A stretch of DNA of 22,684 nucleotides from Paracoccaceae bacterium (GCA_003561595.1 PWWF01000058.1:1-22684), one strand, 5' to 3'; numbered from the stretch's first letter, positions 7,591 through 20,288 are shown. A program made the numbers and translations. Notes: generated by a model from the sequence alone, not told the origin.

Positions 7591-8228
7591 TCGGCTGCGA
7601 CCAGATCGCCCTTCGCAGGCGCGGTCCGGCGTTCAATGACAGGCTGGGCGACGCGGGTTTCCGCGGCCTCGGCCAGAATTTGCGACACTTTCGCGGCATC
7701 CGGGATGCAGCGCAGCGCAGGTTTCGTCACGCGCACATGGCCCGGGCGGCAATGCGGCCACAGCACCAGGTAGGAGAATTTGGTCTCGCCCAGCGTTTCC
7801 AGCGAGATCGTGCCAGTACCGTTCTTGCGCAGCGCCAGGTCGGCATTCGCGATCTGGCGGAAAGGCAGGTTCAGCGTCACGTTCAGTGCGGCCCCGATGC
7901 GCATGGCCACGCGGGCGGTTGTGATCGTATAGACCGTGCTGCGCGCCATCGCCGTCGCCAGGATGGCAATCACCCCCATGGCCAGCGCCCACAGCCCGAC
8001 ATAGGGCAGCCCGAAGGCCAGCGCACCGGCCAGGCCGGCATCGATGCTGCCGACACTGGCCCGCCAGATGACGATCACCACGAAATAGGCCGTGATCCAG
8101 TTGATCTTGAAGGCCTCGCGCGCCAGTTGCAGGGTTTCTGGGCGCCCCTGCCACAAGACGCGTTCATTTTCAGGGGGCCGCTCGGGCAGCCCCTTGACGG
8201 GCTCAAAGGCGAAATCATCATGTGACAT
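7587..8228 (-). CDS. puhB: Photosynthetic complex assembly protein PuhB (213 aa)
   Basis: PuhB is an integral membrane protein that assists reaction-centre assembly in Rhodobacter. After a polar N-terminus (FEPVKGLPERPPENERVLWQ) come hydrophobic segments at about 44-55 and 65-93. Then follows a stretch typical of a bacterial PH-like domain (YTITTARVAMRIGAALNV, LPFRQIANADLALR), then a hydrophilic tail. This is the usual PuhB layout. It lies between puhA (42-nt gap) and puhC (overlap). The start MSHDDFAFEP has a suitable upstream ribosome site (GGGAAC). Confidence 0.92.
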   Translation of the reverse strand: MSHDDFAFEPVKGLPERPPENERVLWQGRPETLQLAREAFKINWITAYFVVIVIWRASVGSIDAGLAGALAFGLPYVGLWALAMGVIAILATAMARSTVYTITTARVAMRIGAALNVTLNLPFRQIANADLALRKNGTGTISLETLGETKFSYLVLWPHCRPGHVRVTKPALRCIPDAAKVSQILAEAAETRVAQPVIERRTAPAKGDLVAAE

Positions 8229-8270
8229 GGTTTGGTTCCCTTGTTATGTGTCGCGTCCTGCGCTTTGCGT

Positions 8271-9074
8271 TCAGGCCGGTTTGCCCATCTCGTCGAACAG
8301 GATGCGCAGCTTGCTGTTGGGGGTGACGCGCTTGTCGGCGCAATAGAGATGCCCGCCTGCGACAAAGGCCGACACCTTGTCTTCCTCCAGCTTGGTAATC
8401 TGCGCGTCCGAGGCCAGCACCGGGATATCCACGAAGCGGCTGCTGTCGAGCGCCGTGACCATGACGTGATCTGCCTTGATCTTGGCCAGCGTCATCGGGA
8501 CCACCCGCTTGCTGCCGTCGGTCAGCGTGATTTCCAGATAGCGGACCAACTGCTCGGGCACATCGACCCACATGTCCGAAATCGTGCCAGCCGATTGCTG
8601 ATCACAGCCCTTCACCGGCAGACCCCGCGGGTCACGCCCGGCGGCGACGGCGAAATCACCGGCCTTGGCCATGGGCTGGATCTTGGGGTGGCTGTGGCCA
8701 TCCAGTTCCGGCTCATCGCGCCGTGCCGCCCAGGAGGCCGGGCCAACCCCGTCCTTCAGCGCATCACCTGTCGGCGCAAAGGGAAAGCCCGTGCCGCCAT
8801 CGGTCGGCGCCAGTGCCAGATCGCGCTTTTCGCGCTCGAAATCCGGGGCTTTGTATTCGCCACGGCCATGCGGCAGGATGAATGTCCTGGGTTCGGGGAT
8901 CGACAGCAGCGAATTGGTCTCGCTGCCATCCTCGTTTTCCAGCGGATAGCCTTCGCGCATGTTCTCGCGCTGAATGTAATAGATCAGCCCGGCAAAGAAG
9001 ATCCAGAACATGTAGAGTGAGATCAGTGCCAGGTCGAAATTGCCGAAAAAGATCCAGCCATAAGGGGCATCCAT
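8271..9074 (-). CDS. puhA: Photosynthetic reaction centre H subunit (267 aa)
   Basis: PuhA caps the cytoplasmic side of the L/M core and shapes the proton path to the QB quinone. One N-terminal membrane helix spans about residues 12-34 (LALISLYMFWIFFAGLIYYI), followed by the hallmark QRENMREGYPLE. The cytoplasmic PRC-barrel domain contains PLP-type segments (GRDPRGLPVKGCD, GTISDMWVDVPEQLVRYLEI) and ends in KLRILFDEMGKPA. Length is normal. A strong GGAGGAAAA ribosome site precedes the ATG, consistent with a highly translated structural gene. It lies 19 nt after lhaA. Confidence 0.98.
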   Translation of the reverse strand: MDAPYGWIFFGNFDLALISLYMFWIFFAGLIYYIQRENMREGYPLENEDGSETNSLLSIPEPRTFILPHGRGEYKAPDFEREKRDLALAPTDGGTGFPFAPTGDALKDGVGPASWAARRDEPELDGHSHPKIQPMAKAGDFAVAAGRDPRGLPVKGCDQQSAGTISDMWVDVPEQLVRYLEITLTDGSKRVVPMTLAKIKADHVMVTALDSSRFVDIPVLASDAQITKLEEDKVSAFVAGGHLYCADKRVTPNSKLRILFDEMGKPA

Positions 9075-9093
9075 GAGTTTTCCTCCTTGAGGG

Positions 9094-10530
9094 TCAGGTT
9101 GGGAAATCGGCCAGGCCGATCCTTTGGTTACGTGTATGTTCGGTGTGAAGGATCCGGGTCCGCACCAGCGGCCCGAGGATGACGAGCGTCAGGAACAACA
9201 GCCCGATCTCGATATGGTAGACAACGGAATAGCCGATATCGGGGGTCATCAGACCCGCGCCCAGATGCCCGGCATTGGCCAGCCCCTGCACCGTGTCGCG
9301 GATGCCGCCCCCCAGTGCCACCGCCAGCCCGGCGGCAGTGGCCTGCGCCGCGCCCCAGGCGCCCAGCGCGAGCCCGCCGCCCACGGTCCCGCTGCGCGGC
9401 ATGTTCATCGCCGCGATCAATGTGGCAACCGCGAACAGACCCAGCCCGAAGCCGATCCCGAAGGCGCCGGCGAAGAACAGCCCCGTCGATTGCAATGGCC
9501 CTGCGAAGATCACCGCCGCAAAGGCGAAAACGCCCGACAGGATCCCGCGCGCGGCGATGCGATACTGATCGACCCGCTGGCCCAGCCAGCGCGCCGCCAG
9601 CCAGAAACCCAGCAGTGCACCCGCCGCCCAGACCGCAGTCAGTGTCGTGGTCGCGGCCACCGACAGGCCCAGGATTTCGCCGCCATAGGGTTCCAGCAGC
9701 ACATCCTGCATGTTGAAGGCCAGCCCGCCCACGAACACCACCGCCAGCAGCCGCCCGGCCTGTCCGCCGCTGATGTAATCGCTCCAGGCGTCCTTGAAGC
9801 TGGGCTTGGGTGCCTCGCGCTCGGCGCGCGTCATGGGCTTGATCCGTTCCTGCCGCCACAGCGCGATGATGTTCAGCACAAGCGTCGCGACCGCGCAGCC
9901 CTGCACCACCTGGATCAGCAGCAGATCGCTGAAATCTCGCAGCAGAAAGCCCACGATCAGGGCCGAAATCGCCATGCCCACCAGAAAGGTCACATAAAGC
10001 AGCGCAACCACGCGTGGGCGCGTCTCGTCATCGGCGCGGTCGGCGGCCAGCGCGACCCCGGCGGTCTGCGTCATGTGCAGCCCGAAGCCGGTCATCAGAA
10101 AGGCCAGTGCGGCGATCACCTCGCCCGCGAAGGGCACATCGTGGACGACATCGCCCGTCAGCACCAGCAGCGCGAAGGGCATGATCGCCAGCCCCCCGAA
10201 TTGCCAGAGCGAGCCGAACCACAGATAGGGCACCCGTTTCCAGCCGATGGCCGAGCGGTGATTGTCCGACCGGAACCCCAGAAGCGCGCGGAACGGCGCG
10301 ATCAGCACCGGCAGCGCGATCATTATCGCCACCAGCGAGGCCGCCAGCGACAACTCCACGATCATCACGCGGTTCAGCGTGCCCAGCAGCAGCACCGTCG
10401 CCATCCCGACCGAGACCTGAAACAGGCTCAGCCGCAGGATCTGGCTCAGTGGCAGACCCTCGGAGGCCGCATCCGCAAAGGGTAGCCAGCGCGTGCCGAT
10501 GGATTTGAACATGGATTTCGGGATGATCAT
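9094..10530 (-). CDS. lhaA: LH1 assembly protein LhaA, PucC/BCD family transporter-like (478 aa)
   Basis: LhaA belongs to the PucC (bacteriochlorophyll delivery) branch of the major facilitator superfamily and supports assembly of the LH1 antenna, possibly by delivering bacteriochlorophyll. About 12 hydrophobic segments are present. Family motifs include LRLSLFQVSVGMATVLLLGT, LNRVMIVELSL and GWKRVPYLWFGSLWQFGG. The frame extends to an ATG at 10548, but I choose the ATG at 10530: it has GAGGG upstream and overlaps the bchM stop by 4 nt (ATGA), as elsewhere in this operon. Gene order bchM-lhaA-puhA is the classic one. Confidence 0.94.
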   Translation of the reverse strand: MIIPKSMFKSIGTRWLPFADAASEGLPLSQILRLSLFQVSVGMATVLLLGTLNRVMIVELSLAASLVAIMIALPVLIAPFRALLGFRSDNHRSAIGWKRVPYLWFGSLWQFGGLAIMPFALLVLTGDVVHDVPFAGEVIAALAFLMTGFGLHMTQTAGVALAADRADDETRPRVVALLYVTFLVGMAISALIVGFLLRDFSDLLLIQVVQGCAVATLVLNIIALWRQERIKPMTRAEREAPKPSFKDAWSDYISGGQAGRLLAVVFVGGLAFNMQDVLLEPYGGEILGLSVAATTTLTAVWAAGALLGFWLAARWLGQRVDQYRIAARGILSGVFAFAAVIFAGPLQSTGLFFAGAFGIGFGLGLFAVATLIAAMNMPRSGTVGGGLALGAWGAAQATAAGLAVALGGGIRDTVQGLANAGHLGAGLMTPDIGYSVVYHIEIGLLFLTLVILGPLVRTRILHTEHTRNQRIGLADFPT

Positions 10531-11200
10531 GCCGCCACCCTCAGACATTCGGAAATATAAAACCCGCGAGAGATGCGCCCGATCCGGCCCAGCCCGGCCA
10601 CATCCAGCCGCCGCCAGTCCTGCGGGATCATCACGGGCGAGCGGTCCGCGCGCGGAAAGATCTTTCCGGCATTGAACATCGCCATCAGCAGCGGCGTGCG
10701 CGGCGCCACCGTGAACACCACCTGCCCCGCCCGTGCGGCCAGGCTGTCCAGCGCAACCTCCAGATCAGGGCGTGTGTAATAGATCAGGCTGTCCATCGCG
10801 ATGACATGGTCAAAGCGTCCCAGCTCGGGGGCCAGCATGTCACCTGCGCGGAAATCGACGCGCCCCGCCAGCCCCTCGGGCATCCGGGCGCGCGCAATCT
10901 CGACCAGCCGGGGCGAGATGTCGATGGCCGTGACATCGGCCCCCCGCGCGGCCAGTTCCGCACTCGCTGCACCCGTGCCGCAGCCTGCATCCAGCACCCG
11001 CGCGCCGCGCAGATCACCGGGCAGTTGCGCCAGCATAAGCGCGCGCATGGCGTCGCGCCCCTCGCGCACCGTCTGGCGAATGCGCGAAACTGGCGCGTCC
11101 GAGGTCAGACGCTCCCACACCCGCGTTGCCGTACCATCGAAATAGCTGGCAACGCGGGCGCGGGTGGCATCATAGCTGCCTTGTGGGGCAAGGTCGCGCA

Positions 11201-11201
<1 letters not shown>
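10527..11201 (-). CDS. bchM: Mg-protoporphyrin IX methyltransferase BchM (224 aa)
   Basis: BchM transfers a methyl group from S-adenosylmethionine to the ring-C propionate of Mg-protoporphyrin IX, supplying the substrate of the AcsF and BchE cyclases. It is a Rossmann-fold class I methyltransferase: motif I VLDAGCGTG (69-77), motif II VTAIDIS and the later FDHVIAMDSLIYY are clear. The N-terminal SYDATRARVASYFDGTATRVWERL is typical of BchM. The ATG overlaps the bchL stop by one base (TGATG). Length is normal. Confidence 0.97.
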
Positions 11202-12178
<977 letters not shown>

Positions 12179-12227
12179 GGGGCTGGCCCCCCACCCTGTC
12201 CACGGGGCGTATCGGTCGCGGTCCTGC

Positions 12228-15200
12228 TCATTCGGCGGCAATCCCTTCGACGCGGTCCTCAATCTCGTCGGCGGCGTCCTGCAGCGCGGCGAGGGTGGCG
12301 GCATCGGGGCTCCAATAGGCGCGGTCCGATGCCTCGATCAGCCGTCCGGCCAGTCGGGCGCTGGCCTGCGGATTCATCTCTGCCAGACGGCGGCGCATCG
12401 CCTCGTCCAGCACGAATGTCTCGGACAGGCGCTGATAGACCCAGGGCTCCACATTGCCGGTCGTGGCCGACCAGCCCAGCGTATTGGTGACCTGCGCCTC
12501 GATCTGGCGCACGCCTTCGGCCTTGTGGGACAGAAGCGCCTCGTAAAATTTCGGGTTCAGCGCGCGCGACCGTGTTTCCAGCGCGATCTGGTCCCTGAGG
12601 GTGCGCACCTTGCCGGCGCCGCGGGTCTGATCTCCGATGTAGACCGGGGTTTCCTGCCCCCGCGCGCGCTTCACGGCACGGGCAATCCCGCCCAGCGTGT
12701 CGAAATAATGGTCCACGGTGGTCACGCCCAGTTCGACCGATTCCAGGTTCTGATAGGCCAGATCCACGGTCTTCAGCGTCGCCTTCAGCAGTTCGGGCTG
12801 CGCCACGGGCTTGCCATTGATGCCATAGGCAAAGCCCTTGCGCGCCTGATAGGCGTCGGCCAGTTCATCCTCGTCGCCAAAGGCCGAGCTGTCCACCAAC
12901 TGGTTCACGTTCGAGCCATAGGCCCCTTCGGCATTGGAGAAGACGCGCAGCGCCGCCGTATCCAGATCAACCCCCAGATCGCGCGCGGTCTGCAGCGCAT
13001 GGGCGCGGATGAAGTTCTGCGCCTCGGGCTCATCCGCCATCGCGGCCTTGTAGGCCGCTTCGGCCATCAGCCGCGTCTGCAAGGGCAGCAGGTCGCGGAA
13101 AATGCCCGACAGCGTCATCACCACATCGATGCGCGGGCGCCCCAGTTCCGCCAGCGGGATCAGATCGGCCCCGGACAGCCTGCCATAGGCGTCAAAGCGA
13201 GGGGTCGCGCCCATCAGCGCCAGCGCCTGGGCAATCGGCCCGCCATCGGATTTGATATTGTCCGACCCCCAGAGCACCATGGCCACCGTGCGCGGCAGCG
13301 TGGGGTGCGCCTCCAGCAGCTTTTCAGCCTGCGCGGCGCCTTCGCGCAGCGCAAAGGCCGTGGGCATGCGGAACGGATCGAAGGCATGGATATTGCGGCC
13401 CGTGGGCAGGATCTCGGGCGAGCGGATCAGGTCGCCGCCCGGCACGGGGGCGATGAACTCGGCCGAGAGCGCACGCATCAGCCCGGTCAGCTCGCTGTCC
13501 TCTTGCAGCGCCGCATCCATCGCGGCGCGCTGCTCCTCACTCGCGTCCACATTCTCCAGCAGATGCGCGCGGGCGGCCGCGTCGGGCTTGCGCCCGACAA
13601 TATGCAGCCCCTCGGGGATCAGCGCATCCTCGCATTCCAGAAGCCGCACCCAGAGCGCATCAGGCGCACCCTCCAGATCGACCGCCGCTGCCTGCTCGGC
13701 GATCAGCGTCTCGATCTCGGGGCGGGCCGGGTCGGACTGGTCCATCCGCCGCCAGCGCGCCAGGCTGTCCTTCAATTCCTGCAGCCCCTTGTAAAGCCCG
13801 GCCTGCGCCACCGGGGGGGTCAGATGCGTGATCGTCACCGCGCCCGAGCGGCGCTTGGCGAGCGACGCCTCGGACGGGTTGTTCGCGGCATAGAGGTAGA
13901 TATTCGGCATCTCGCCGATCAGCCGGTCGGGCCAGTCGCGCGCGCCCATCCCGGCCTGCTTGCCGGGCATGAATTCCAGCGCGCCATGCATGCCGAAATG
14001 CAGCACCACATCGGCCTGATAGCTGTTGCGCAGCCACAGGTAGAACTGGGTAAAGGCATGGGTCGGCGCAAAGCTCTTCTCGAAGAGCAGCCGCATCGGG
14101 TCGCCCTCATATCCGAAGGTCGGCTGCACGCCCACAAAGACATTGCCGAAGTGAGCGCCCAGAATGAACACGCCGCGCCCATCCGATTGCACGCGGCCCG
14201 GGGCGGGGCCCCAGACGGCCTCGATGGCCGAAAGCGGCGGACAGTTCTTCACCATCTCGTCAGCGCTGATATGGGCCGCGACATTGGCCTCTTGCCCGTA
14301 TTGGGCGGCATTGCCCTTCAGCACGGCCTCGCGCAGCGCCTCGACCGTGTCGGGCAGCTCCAGGCTGTAGCCCTCGGCCTTCATCCGGGCGAGTGTGTTA
14401 TAGAGGCTTTCGAACACATCAAGATAGGCCGCCGTGCCGACCGCGCCGGCATTGGGCGGAAAGCCGAACAGCACGATGCCGACCTTCTTGGCGGCATTCT
14501 CCTTGCGGCGCAGGGCGACCGTGCGCGCCAGCTTTTCGGCCAGCGAGGTGATGCGCTCATGGCAGGGCGACATGGCGCGGGTGGTGCTGTCCACCTGGCA
14601 TTGATGCTGGCAGCCGGTGCATTTCTCGGCGCCGTGGCGCCCGCCATAGACCGTGGGCGAAGTTGCGCCGTCGATCTCGGGCAGCGCGATCAGCATGGTG
14701 GTTTCCACCGGGCCCAGACCGGTGCCCGAGGCCGCCCATTGGCCCAGCGTCTGGAACTCCAGCGGGTGGGCGACCATATAGGGCACGTTGAGCGCGCTCA
14801 GCGTCTCGACCGCGGCCGGGCTGTCATTATAGGCCGGGCCGCCGACCAGGCTGAAGCCCGTGAGCGACAGCAGCGCATCGATCTTGCCCTGATGGTATTC
14901 GGCAATCGCGGGCCGCCCGTCGAGCCCGCCGGCAAAGGCGGGCACCACGGCGAGGCCCTTGGCCTCGAGCGCGCGGATGACACTGTCATAATGCGCCGTG
15001 TCGGAGGCGAGGATATAGGAGCGCATCAGCAGCAGGCCGACCGTGCCCGTGGCACCATCGGGGCGGGGCAGGGCGGTGGCGTCCGTGGTGATGCGCTCGG
15101 GCAGATCGGGGTGATAGAGCCCGGTTTCGGGGTAGTCGATCGGGGCGGCGGCGGTGACGTCGGTCCATTCGGGACGATCGGCGTAGCGCGCGATCAGAAA

Positions 15201-15776
15201 GCGCATCATCGCCTCGATATTTTCATCCGAGCCGCCCAGCCAGTATTGCATGGACAGGAACCAGGCGCGCAGATCCTGCGCCTTGCCCGGGATGAACCGC
15301 AGGATCTTGGGCAGGCGGCGCAGCATGGACATCTGCCTGGCGCCGCTCGCGGGTTTGGACTTGTCGCCGCCCCCGCGCAGTTTCTTCATGATCTTCGCGA
15401 TGCCGGAGGCCGGTTTGGCCATGTCCAGATCGCCCATCCTCGTCAGCTTGACGATCTGCGGATCGGCGATCACGCCGACAAAGGCATCGCAGCGCGCGCG
15501 GGCGGCCTGCAATTCGGGCAGGCAGGCGGTGACATGTTCCTCGATGAACAGAAGATTGGCGACCACGATATCGGCGGCGTTGATCGCGGCCTTGGCCTCG
15601 GCCAGGGCTGCGGGGTTCTCGGCCCATTCGGCGGCCGCGTGGATCGAGATTTCCAGCCCCGGAAAATCGGCGCGCAGCCGGGGCAGCGCGCGGGCGGCCG
15701 GGCCTGCGGCATGAGCGTCGAGCGTCACCACCACGAAGCGGTAGGGCGGGGGCTGGATGTCGCGACTATCGAGCAT
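12228..15776 (-). CDS. bchH: Magnesium chelatase subunit H (1182 aa)
   Basis: BchH binds protoporphyrin IX and inserts Mg2+ with the AAA+ subunits BchI and BchD (not in this window), committing tetrapyrrole to bacteriochlorophyll. It is a CobN/ChlH family protein of normal length. The conserved porphyrin/metal region [19 protein letters not shown] lies at 593-611, with NLLFIEEH near 74-81. A cysteine motif C386-x2-C389-x3-C393-x11-C405 is present; an oxygen-sensitive Fe-S cluster has been reported for R. capsulatus BchH, and these residues are candidate ligands. The ATG overlaps the bchB stop by 11 nt. The antisense strand also carries a very long open frame, which I regard as a GC artefact. 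Confidence 0.98.
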   Translation of the reverse strand: MLDSRDIQPPPYRFVVVTLDAHAAGPAARALPRLRADFPGLEISIHAAAEWAENPAALAEAKAAINAADIVVANLLFIEEHVTACLPELQAARARCDAFVGVIADPQIVKLTRMGDLDMAKPASGIAKIMKKLRGGGDKSKPASGARQMSMLRRLPKILRFIPGKAQDLRAWFLSMQYWLGGSDENIEAMMRFLIARYADRPEWTDVTAAAPIDYPETGLYHPDLPERITTDATALPRPDGATGTVGLLLMRSYILASDTAHYDSVIRALEAKGLAVVPAFAGGLDGRPAIAEYHQGKIDALLSLTGFSLVGGPAYNDSPAAVETLSALNVPYMVAHPLEFQTLGQWAASGTGLGPVETTMLIALPEIDGATSPTVYGGRHGAEKCTGCQHQCQVDSTTRAMSPCHERITSLAEKLARTVALRRKENAAKKVGIVLFGFPPNAGAVGTAAYLDVFESLYNTLARMKAEGYSLELPDTVEALREAVLKGNAAQYGQEANVAAHISADEMVKNCPPLSAIEAVWGPAPGRVQSDGRGVFILGAHFGNVFVGVQPTFGYEGDPMRLLFEKSFAPTHAFTQFYLWLRNSYQADVVLHFGMHGALEFMPGKQAGMGARDWPDRLIGEMPNIYLYAANNPSEASLAKRRSGAVTITHLTPPVAQAGLYKGLQELKDSLARWRRMDQSDPARPEIETLIAEQAAAVDLEGAPDALWVRLLECEDALIPEGLHIVGRKPDAAARAHLLENVDASEEQRAAMDAALQEDSELTGLMRALSAEFIAPVPGGDLIRSPEILPTGRNIHAFDPFRMPTAFALREGAAQAEKLLEAHPTLPRTVAMVLWGSDNIKSDGGPIAQALALMGATPRFDAYGRLSGADLIPLAELGRPRIDVVMTLSGIFRDLLPLQTRLMAEAAYKAAMADEPEAQNFIRAHALQTARDLGVDLDTAALRVFSNAEGAYGSNVNQLVDSSAFGDEDELADAYQARKGFAYGINGKPVAQPELLKATLKTVDLAYQNLESVELGVTTVDHYFDTLGGIARAVKRARGQETPVYIGDQTRGAGKVRTLRDQIALETRSRALNPKFYEALLSHKAEGVRQIEAQVTNTLGWSATTGNVEPWVYQRLSETFVLDEAMRRRLAEMNPQASARLAGRLIEASDRAYWSPDAATLAALQDAADEIEDRVEGIAAE

Positions 15777-17328
15777 AATGGGCCTTGGCCTCGTAAAGCG
15801 TATCGACGGTGATTTCGCGCAGGCCCTTTTCGCCTGCGAATTTCTCGGTGTTGCGCCGCGCCTTGCCGCGCACGAAAAACGGGATTTTCTTCAACTCGCG
15901 TTCGGCGCAGCCCAGCCACACGATGCTGTCCGGCGAGGGGGGCGCGGCTGGCGGGGGCATTGAGCCCCCTTCATCCGCGGCCGCATGCGCGGCGGTCGCG
16001 CCTGTGGGCAGGGGTTGCGCCTTGGCCCCGTGGTGGGAGGGGCCGGCCGCATCGTGGAATTCGAAATCCTCGCGGAACATGACCAGAAGATGCTCTTCCA
16101 GCCCCATCACCAGCGGGTGCACCCATGTGTCGAAGAGGACATTCGCCCCTTCGAACCCCATCTGGGGGGAATAGCGCGCGGGGAAATCCTGCACATGGAC
16201 GGGGGCCGAGATGACCGCGCAGGGGATGCCCAGACGCTTGCCGATATGGCGCTCCATCTGCGTGCCGAGGATCATCTCTGGCGCGGCCTCCTCAATGGCG
16301 GCCTCGACATCGAGATAGTCATCGGTGATGAGCGCTGTCAGCCCGAACTCCTTGGCGAGCGCGCGCATCGGGCGGGCCTGTTCGCGATTGTAGCACCCCA
16401 TGCCGCAGACCTCGAACCCCATCTCGTCGCGCGCGACTTTCGCAGCGGCCATGACATGGGTGCCATCGCCGAACAGGAACACGCGCTTGCCGGTCAGATA
16501 GGTCGAGTCCACCGAGGCCGCCCACCAGGGCAGGCGCAGGCGCGATTCGTCCACCGGCAGCGTGCTGCCCGACAGCGCGCGCACTTCCTCGATGAAGGCG
16601 CGGGTGGCGTTGGCGCCGATGGGGATGATCCTGGTGAAGGGCTGGCCGTGTTCCTTCTCCAGCCAGCGGGCGGCGGATTCGGCCGTCTCGGGGTAGAGCA
16701 GCACGTTGAAATGCGCCTGCCCCATGCGGGCAATATCGGCGGGTGTGGCGCCCATGGGGGCGGCGACATTCACCTCGACCCCCATTTCCGACAGAAGCCC
16801 CGTGATCTCGGCCAGGTCGTCGCGGTGGCGAAAGCCGAGCGCCGTGGGGCCGATGATGTTGCAGGTCACGCGCTCGGTGCGTTCCATCGGGCGGGCAAGC
16901 GCCCGGCAGAGCTGCAGGAACGCCTCATCCGCGCCGAAATTTTCCTTGCGCTGATAGCTGGGCAATTCCAGCGGAATGACCGGGACAGGCAGGCCCATGG
17001 TTTCGGCCAGCCCGCCGGGATCGTCCTGAATGAGTTCCGCCGTGCACGACGCCGCGACCAGCAGCGCCTGCGGGGCGAACCGCGCATGGGCATCGCGTGC
17101 TGCCGTCATGAACAGCCCGGCTGTATCGGCACCCAGATCGCGTGCCTGAAATGTGGTGTAGCTGACCGGCGGGCGGTGGTCGCGCCGCTCGATCATGGTA
17201 AACAGCAGATCGGCATAGGTATCGCCCTGGGGCGCGTGCAGAACCATGTGCAGATCGCGCATGCCGGTCGCCACGCGCATCGCGCCGACATGTGGCGGGC
17301 CTTCATATGTCCAGACGGCGAGCTTCAT
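15766..17328 (-). CDS. bchB: Dark-operative protochlorophyllide reductase subunit BchB (520 aa)
   Basis: BchB forms the catalytic BchN2B2 tetramer that reduces the C17=C18 bond of protochlorophyllide, receiving electrons from BchL. The N-terminus [20 protein letters not shown] is nearly that of Rhodobacter BchB. D36 (APQGDTYAD), the unusual aspartate ligand of the NB cluster, and C95 (AASCTAEL) are both present. A proline-, glycine- and alanine-rich linker near 425-455 precedes a small C-terminal domain ([21 protein letters not shown]) that is typical of this subunit. Length is normal. It is separated from bchN by 70 nt containing a hairpin and a repeat. Confidence 0.97.
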   Translation of the reverse strand: MKLAVWTYEGPPHVGAMRVATGMRDLHMVLHAPQGDTYADLLFTMIERRDHRPPVSYTTFQARDLGADTAGLFMTAARDAHARFAPQALLVAASCTAELIQDDPGGLAETMGLPVPVIPLELPSYQRKENFGADEAFLQLCRALARPMERTERVTCNIIGPTALGFRHRDDLAEITGLLSEMGVEVNVAAPMGATPADIARMGQAHFNVLLYPETAESAARWLEKEHGQPFTRIIPIGANATRAFIEEVRALSGSTLPVDESRLRLPWWAASVDSTYLTGKRVFLFGDGTHVMAAAKVARDEMGFEVCGMGCYNREQARPMRALAKEFGLTALITDDYLDVEAAIEEAAPEMILGTQMERHIGKRLGIPCAVISAPVHVQDFPARYSPQMGFEGANVLFDTWVHPLVMGLEEHLLVMFREDFEFHDAAGPSHHGAKAQPLPTGATAAHAAADEGGSMPPPAAPPSPDSIVWLGCAERELKKIPFFVRGKARRNTEKFAGEKGLREITVDTLYEAKAHYAR

Positions 17329-17335
17329 GACGGAC

Positions 17336-17360
17336 CCCCCGGGGGCGCTTCGCCCCCCGG
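17336..17360. repeat. GC-rich hairpin in the bchN-bchB gap
   Basis: GGGGGCG (17341-17347) pairs with CGCCCCC (17351-17357) around a CTT loop, extendable by CC/GG across a bulged C. It lies 8 nt or so upstream of the bchB ATG, directly against the extragenic repeat copy 2. There is no U-run on the minus strand, so it is not a classic terminator for bchN transcripts. Confidence 0.55.
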
Positions 17361-17369
17361 ACCCCCAGA

Positions 17370-17390
17370 GGATATTTTTGCAAAGATGAA
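17370..17390 (+). repeat. Copy 2 of a short extragenic repeat, in the bchN-bchB gap
   Basis: GATATTTTTGCAAAGATGAA (preceded by G) matches copy 1 near bchL at 18 of 21 positions but lies on the other strand relative to the genes. A C- and G-rich hairpin directly precedes it. I recall similar hairpin-plus-ATTTTTGCAAAGA sequences in many Rhodobacterales intergenic regions; this could not be counted here. Confidence 0.55.
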
Positions 17391-17398
17391 TGAGCGGG

Positions 17399-19250
<1,852 letters not shown>

Positions 19251-19258
19251 CCAAGAAG

Positions 19259-19276
19259 TGTCGGGCCAAAGCGGCA
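19259..19276. promoter_or_regulatory. PpsR/CrtJ box 2 upstream of bchF (one mismatch)
   Basis: TGTCGGGCCAAAGCGGCA fits TGT-N12-ACA with one mismatch (GCA for ACA). It begins 8 bp after box 1, the separation known for cooperative tandem CrtJ/PpsR sites. Confidence 0.55.
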
Positions 19277-19490
19277 ACGCCTTGGTGCGCTGGTCGCACT
19301 GGTAGGCAAAAGCCCTTCAATTATTGGTTTTGTCGGGATACGGGGGTTTTGGCGGCATGCCTTCCGGGGCGATGTGTAAGTTTCTTTTGACAATGAGTGT
19401 CTTTCCTGCGACCGTGTAGACAGTGGTGTGCACGCACGTGAGTCGCTGGGCATGTCACCTGCGGCGCGGTTCGGAGAACTGAGGGACGTG
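19277..19490. other. Divergent bchF-ppaA regulatory region, remainder
   Basis: The bchF and ppaA starts are about 314 nt apart. Besides the PpsR-type boxes, this part is relatively AT-rich in places (for example around 19316-19330) and contains alternative upstream starts for ppaA. No small gene or RNA was recognised. Confidence 0.5.
19375..19392. promoter_or_regulatory. PpsR/CrtJ box upstream of ppaA (perfect)
   Basis: TGTAAGTTTCTTTTGACA is an exact TGT-N12-ACA match and contains a TTGACA in plus-strand orientation, a candidate ppaA -35, though no good -10 was seen at 16-18 nt. No second box was found 7-8 bp away on either side. Confidence 0.7.
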
Positions 19491-20288
19491 ATGGATAGCT
19501 TGAGCCCCATAACGAGCGAGTTTCAACGACCGACAGAGGCTGCGCTGCGCAAGCTTGCACTGCGTTGCGTGTCAGAGCTGACGCGGTCGCACCGTATCGA
19601 GCACGGCCCCGCGCGCGAAGAGTTTCTGGACATGTTGATCCGTCACGCCATGACCGGCGAGCGTGGGGTGCTGACGGAATTCTATGACGCGATACGCCGT
19701 GCCGGCGTGTCGGCCGAACAGGTCGTGGATATCTATCTGGCGGCGGCAATCGGGCGAATCGGGACCGCATGGCACGAAAGCGAAATCGACATTCTGCAGG
19801 CATCCATCGCGGTGTCGCGGCTTCAGGCGCTGTTGCGCGAATTGGGTGACGCCTGGTTTGCAGACAGAACATGCGGGGCCGTGGGGCAGTGCGTCCTGCT
19901 GGTTCTGCCGATGGGAGAGCAGCATTGCTTCGGTACGATGGTCGCGGCGAACCAGTTGCGGCGTATGGGTGTCTCGGTCAAGATTTCGTTGGCGATAGAT
20001 TCGCAGAAATTGGTCAAAACCCTGCGTGAACGGCGATATGAAGCTGTTTTTGTTTCCTCTGCGAACAGATCAAGCCTTGCGTCTTGCGCCGAATTGGTAA
20101 ACACCATCCGCCAGAATTTCGGACGCCGACTGAACGTGGTGTGTGGCGGTGGTATCGTCGCAGAAATGGGGCAGCAGATGAGCTCTCGCGCTCTGGCGGA
20201 GCGGCTTGGGGCGGATCTGGCAACGGCCGACATTTCCGAAGCGCTCGCCTTTATCGCTGATCATGGTGGGCAAGTCGCCGCGGAGTGA
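19491..20288 (+). CDS. ppaA: PpaA/AerR, cobalamin-binding antirepressor of PpsR (265 aa)
   Basis: PpaA/AerR proteins bind vitamin B12 and modulate PpsR/CrtJ in response to light and redox. An N-terminal helical part with GTAWHESEIDILQASIAVS (W94) is followed by a B12-binding fold: VLLVLPMGEQHCFGTMVAAN, VSVKISLAIDSQ, YEAVFVSSANRSS and VVCGGGIVAE. H145 in EQHCFG occupies the place of the cobalamin-ligand histidine (His145) of R. capsulatus AerR. The frame is open from a GTG at 19428, with ATGs at 19452 and 19491. I choose 19491 because GAGGGA precedes it and the His numbering agrees; longer forms are possible, and R. capsulatus AerR has two isoforms. It is 59 nt upstream of ppsR. Confidence 0.92.
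   Translation: MDSLSPITSEFQRPTEAALRKLALRCVSELTRSHRIEHGPAREEFLDMLIRHAMTGERGVLTEFYDAIRRAGVSAEQVVDIYLAAAIGRIGTAWHESEIDILQASIAVSRLQALLRELGDAWFADRTCGAVGQCVLLVLPMGEQHCFGTMVAANQLRRMGVSVKISLAIDSQKLVKTLRERRYEAVFVSSANRSSLASCAELVNTIRQNFGRRLNVVCGGGIVAEMGQQMSSRALAERLGADLATADISEALAFIADHGGQVAAE

Noticed and set aside
9124..10485. A 453-codon plus-strand open frame antisense to lhaA
   Set aside because: It is extremely rich in Arg, Gln, His and Pro and exactly opposes a clear membrane protein; this is a shadow frame.
19398..19415. A second PpsR box 3' of the ppaA box
   Set aside because: TGT at 19398 is followed after 12 nt by CGT instead of ACA, with two of the three bases wrong, and the spacing to the perfect box is 5 bp.
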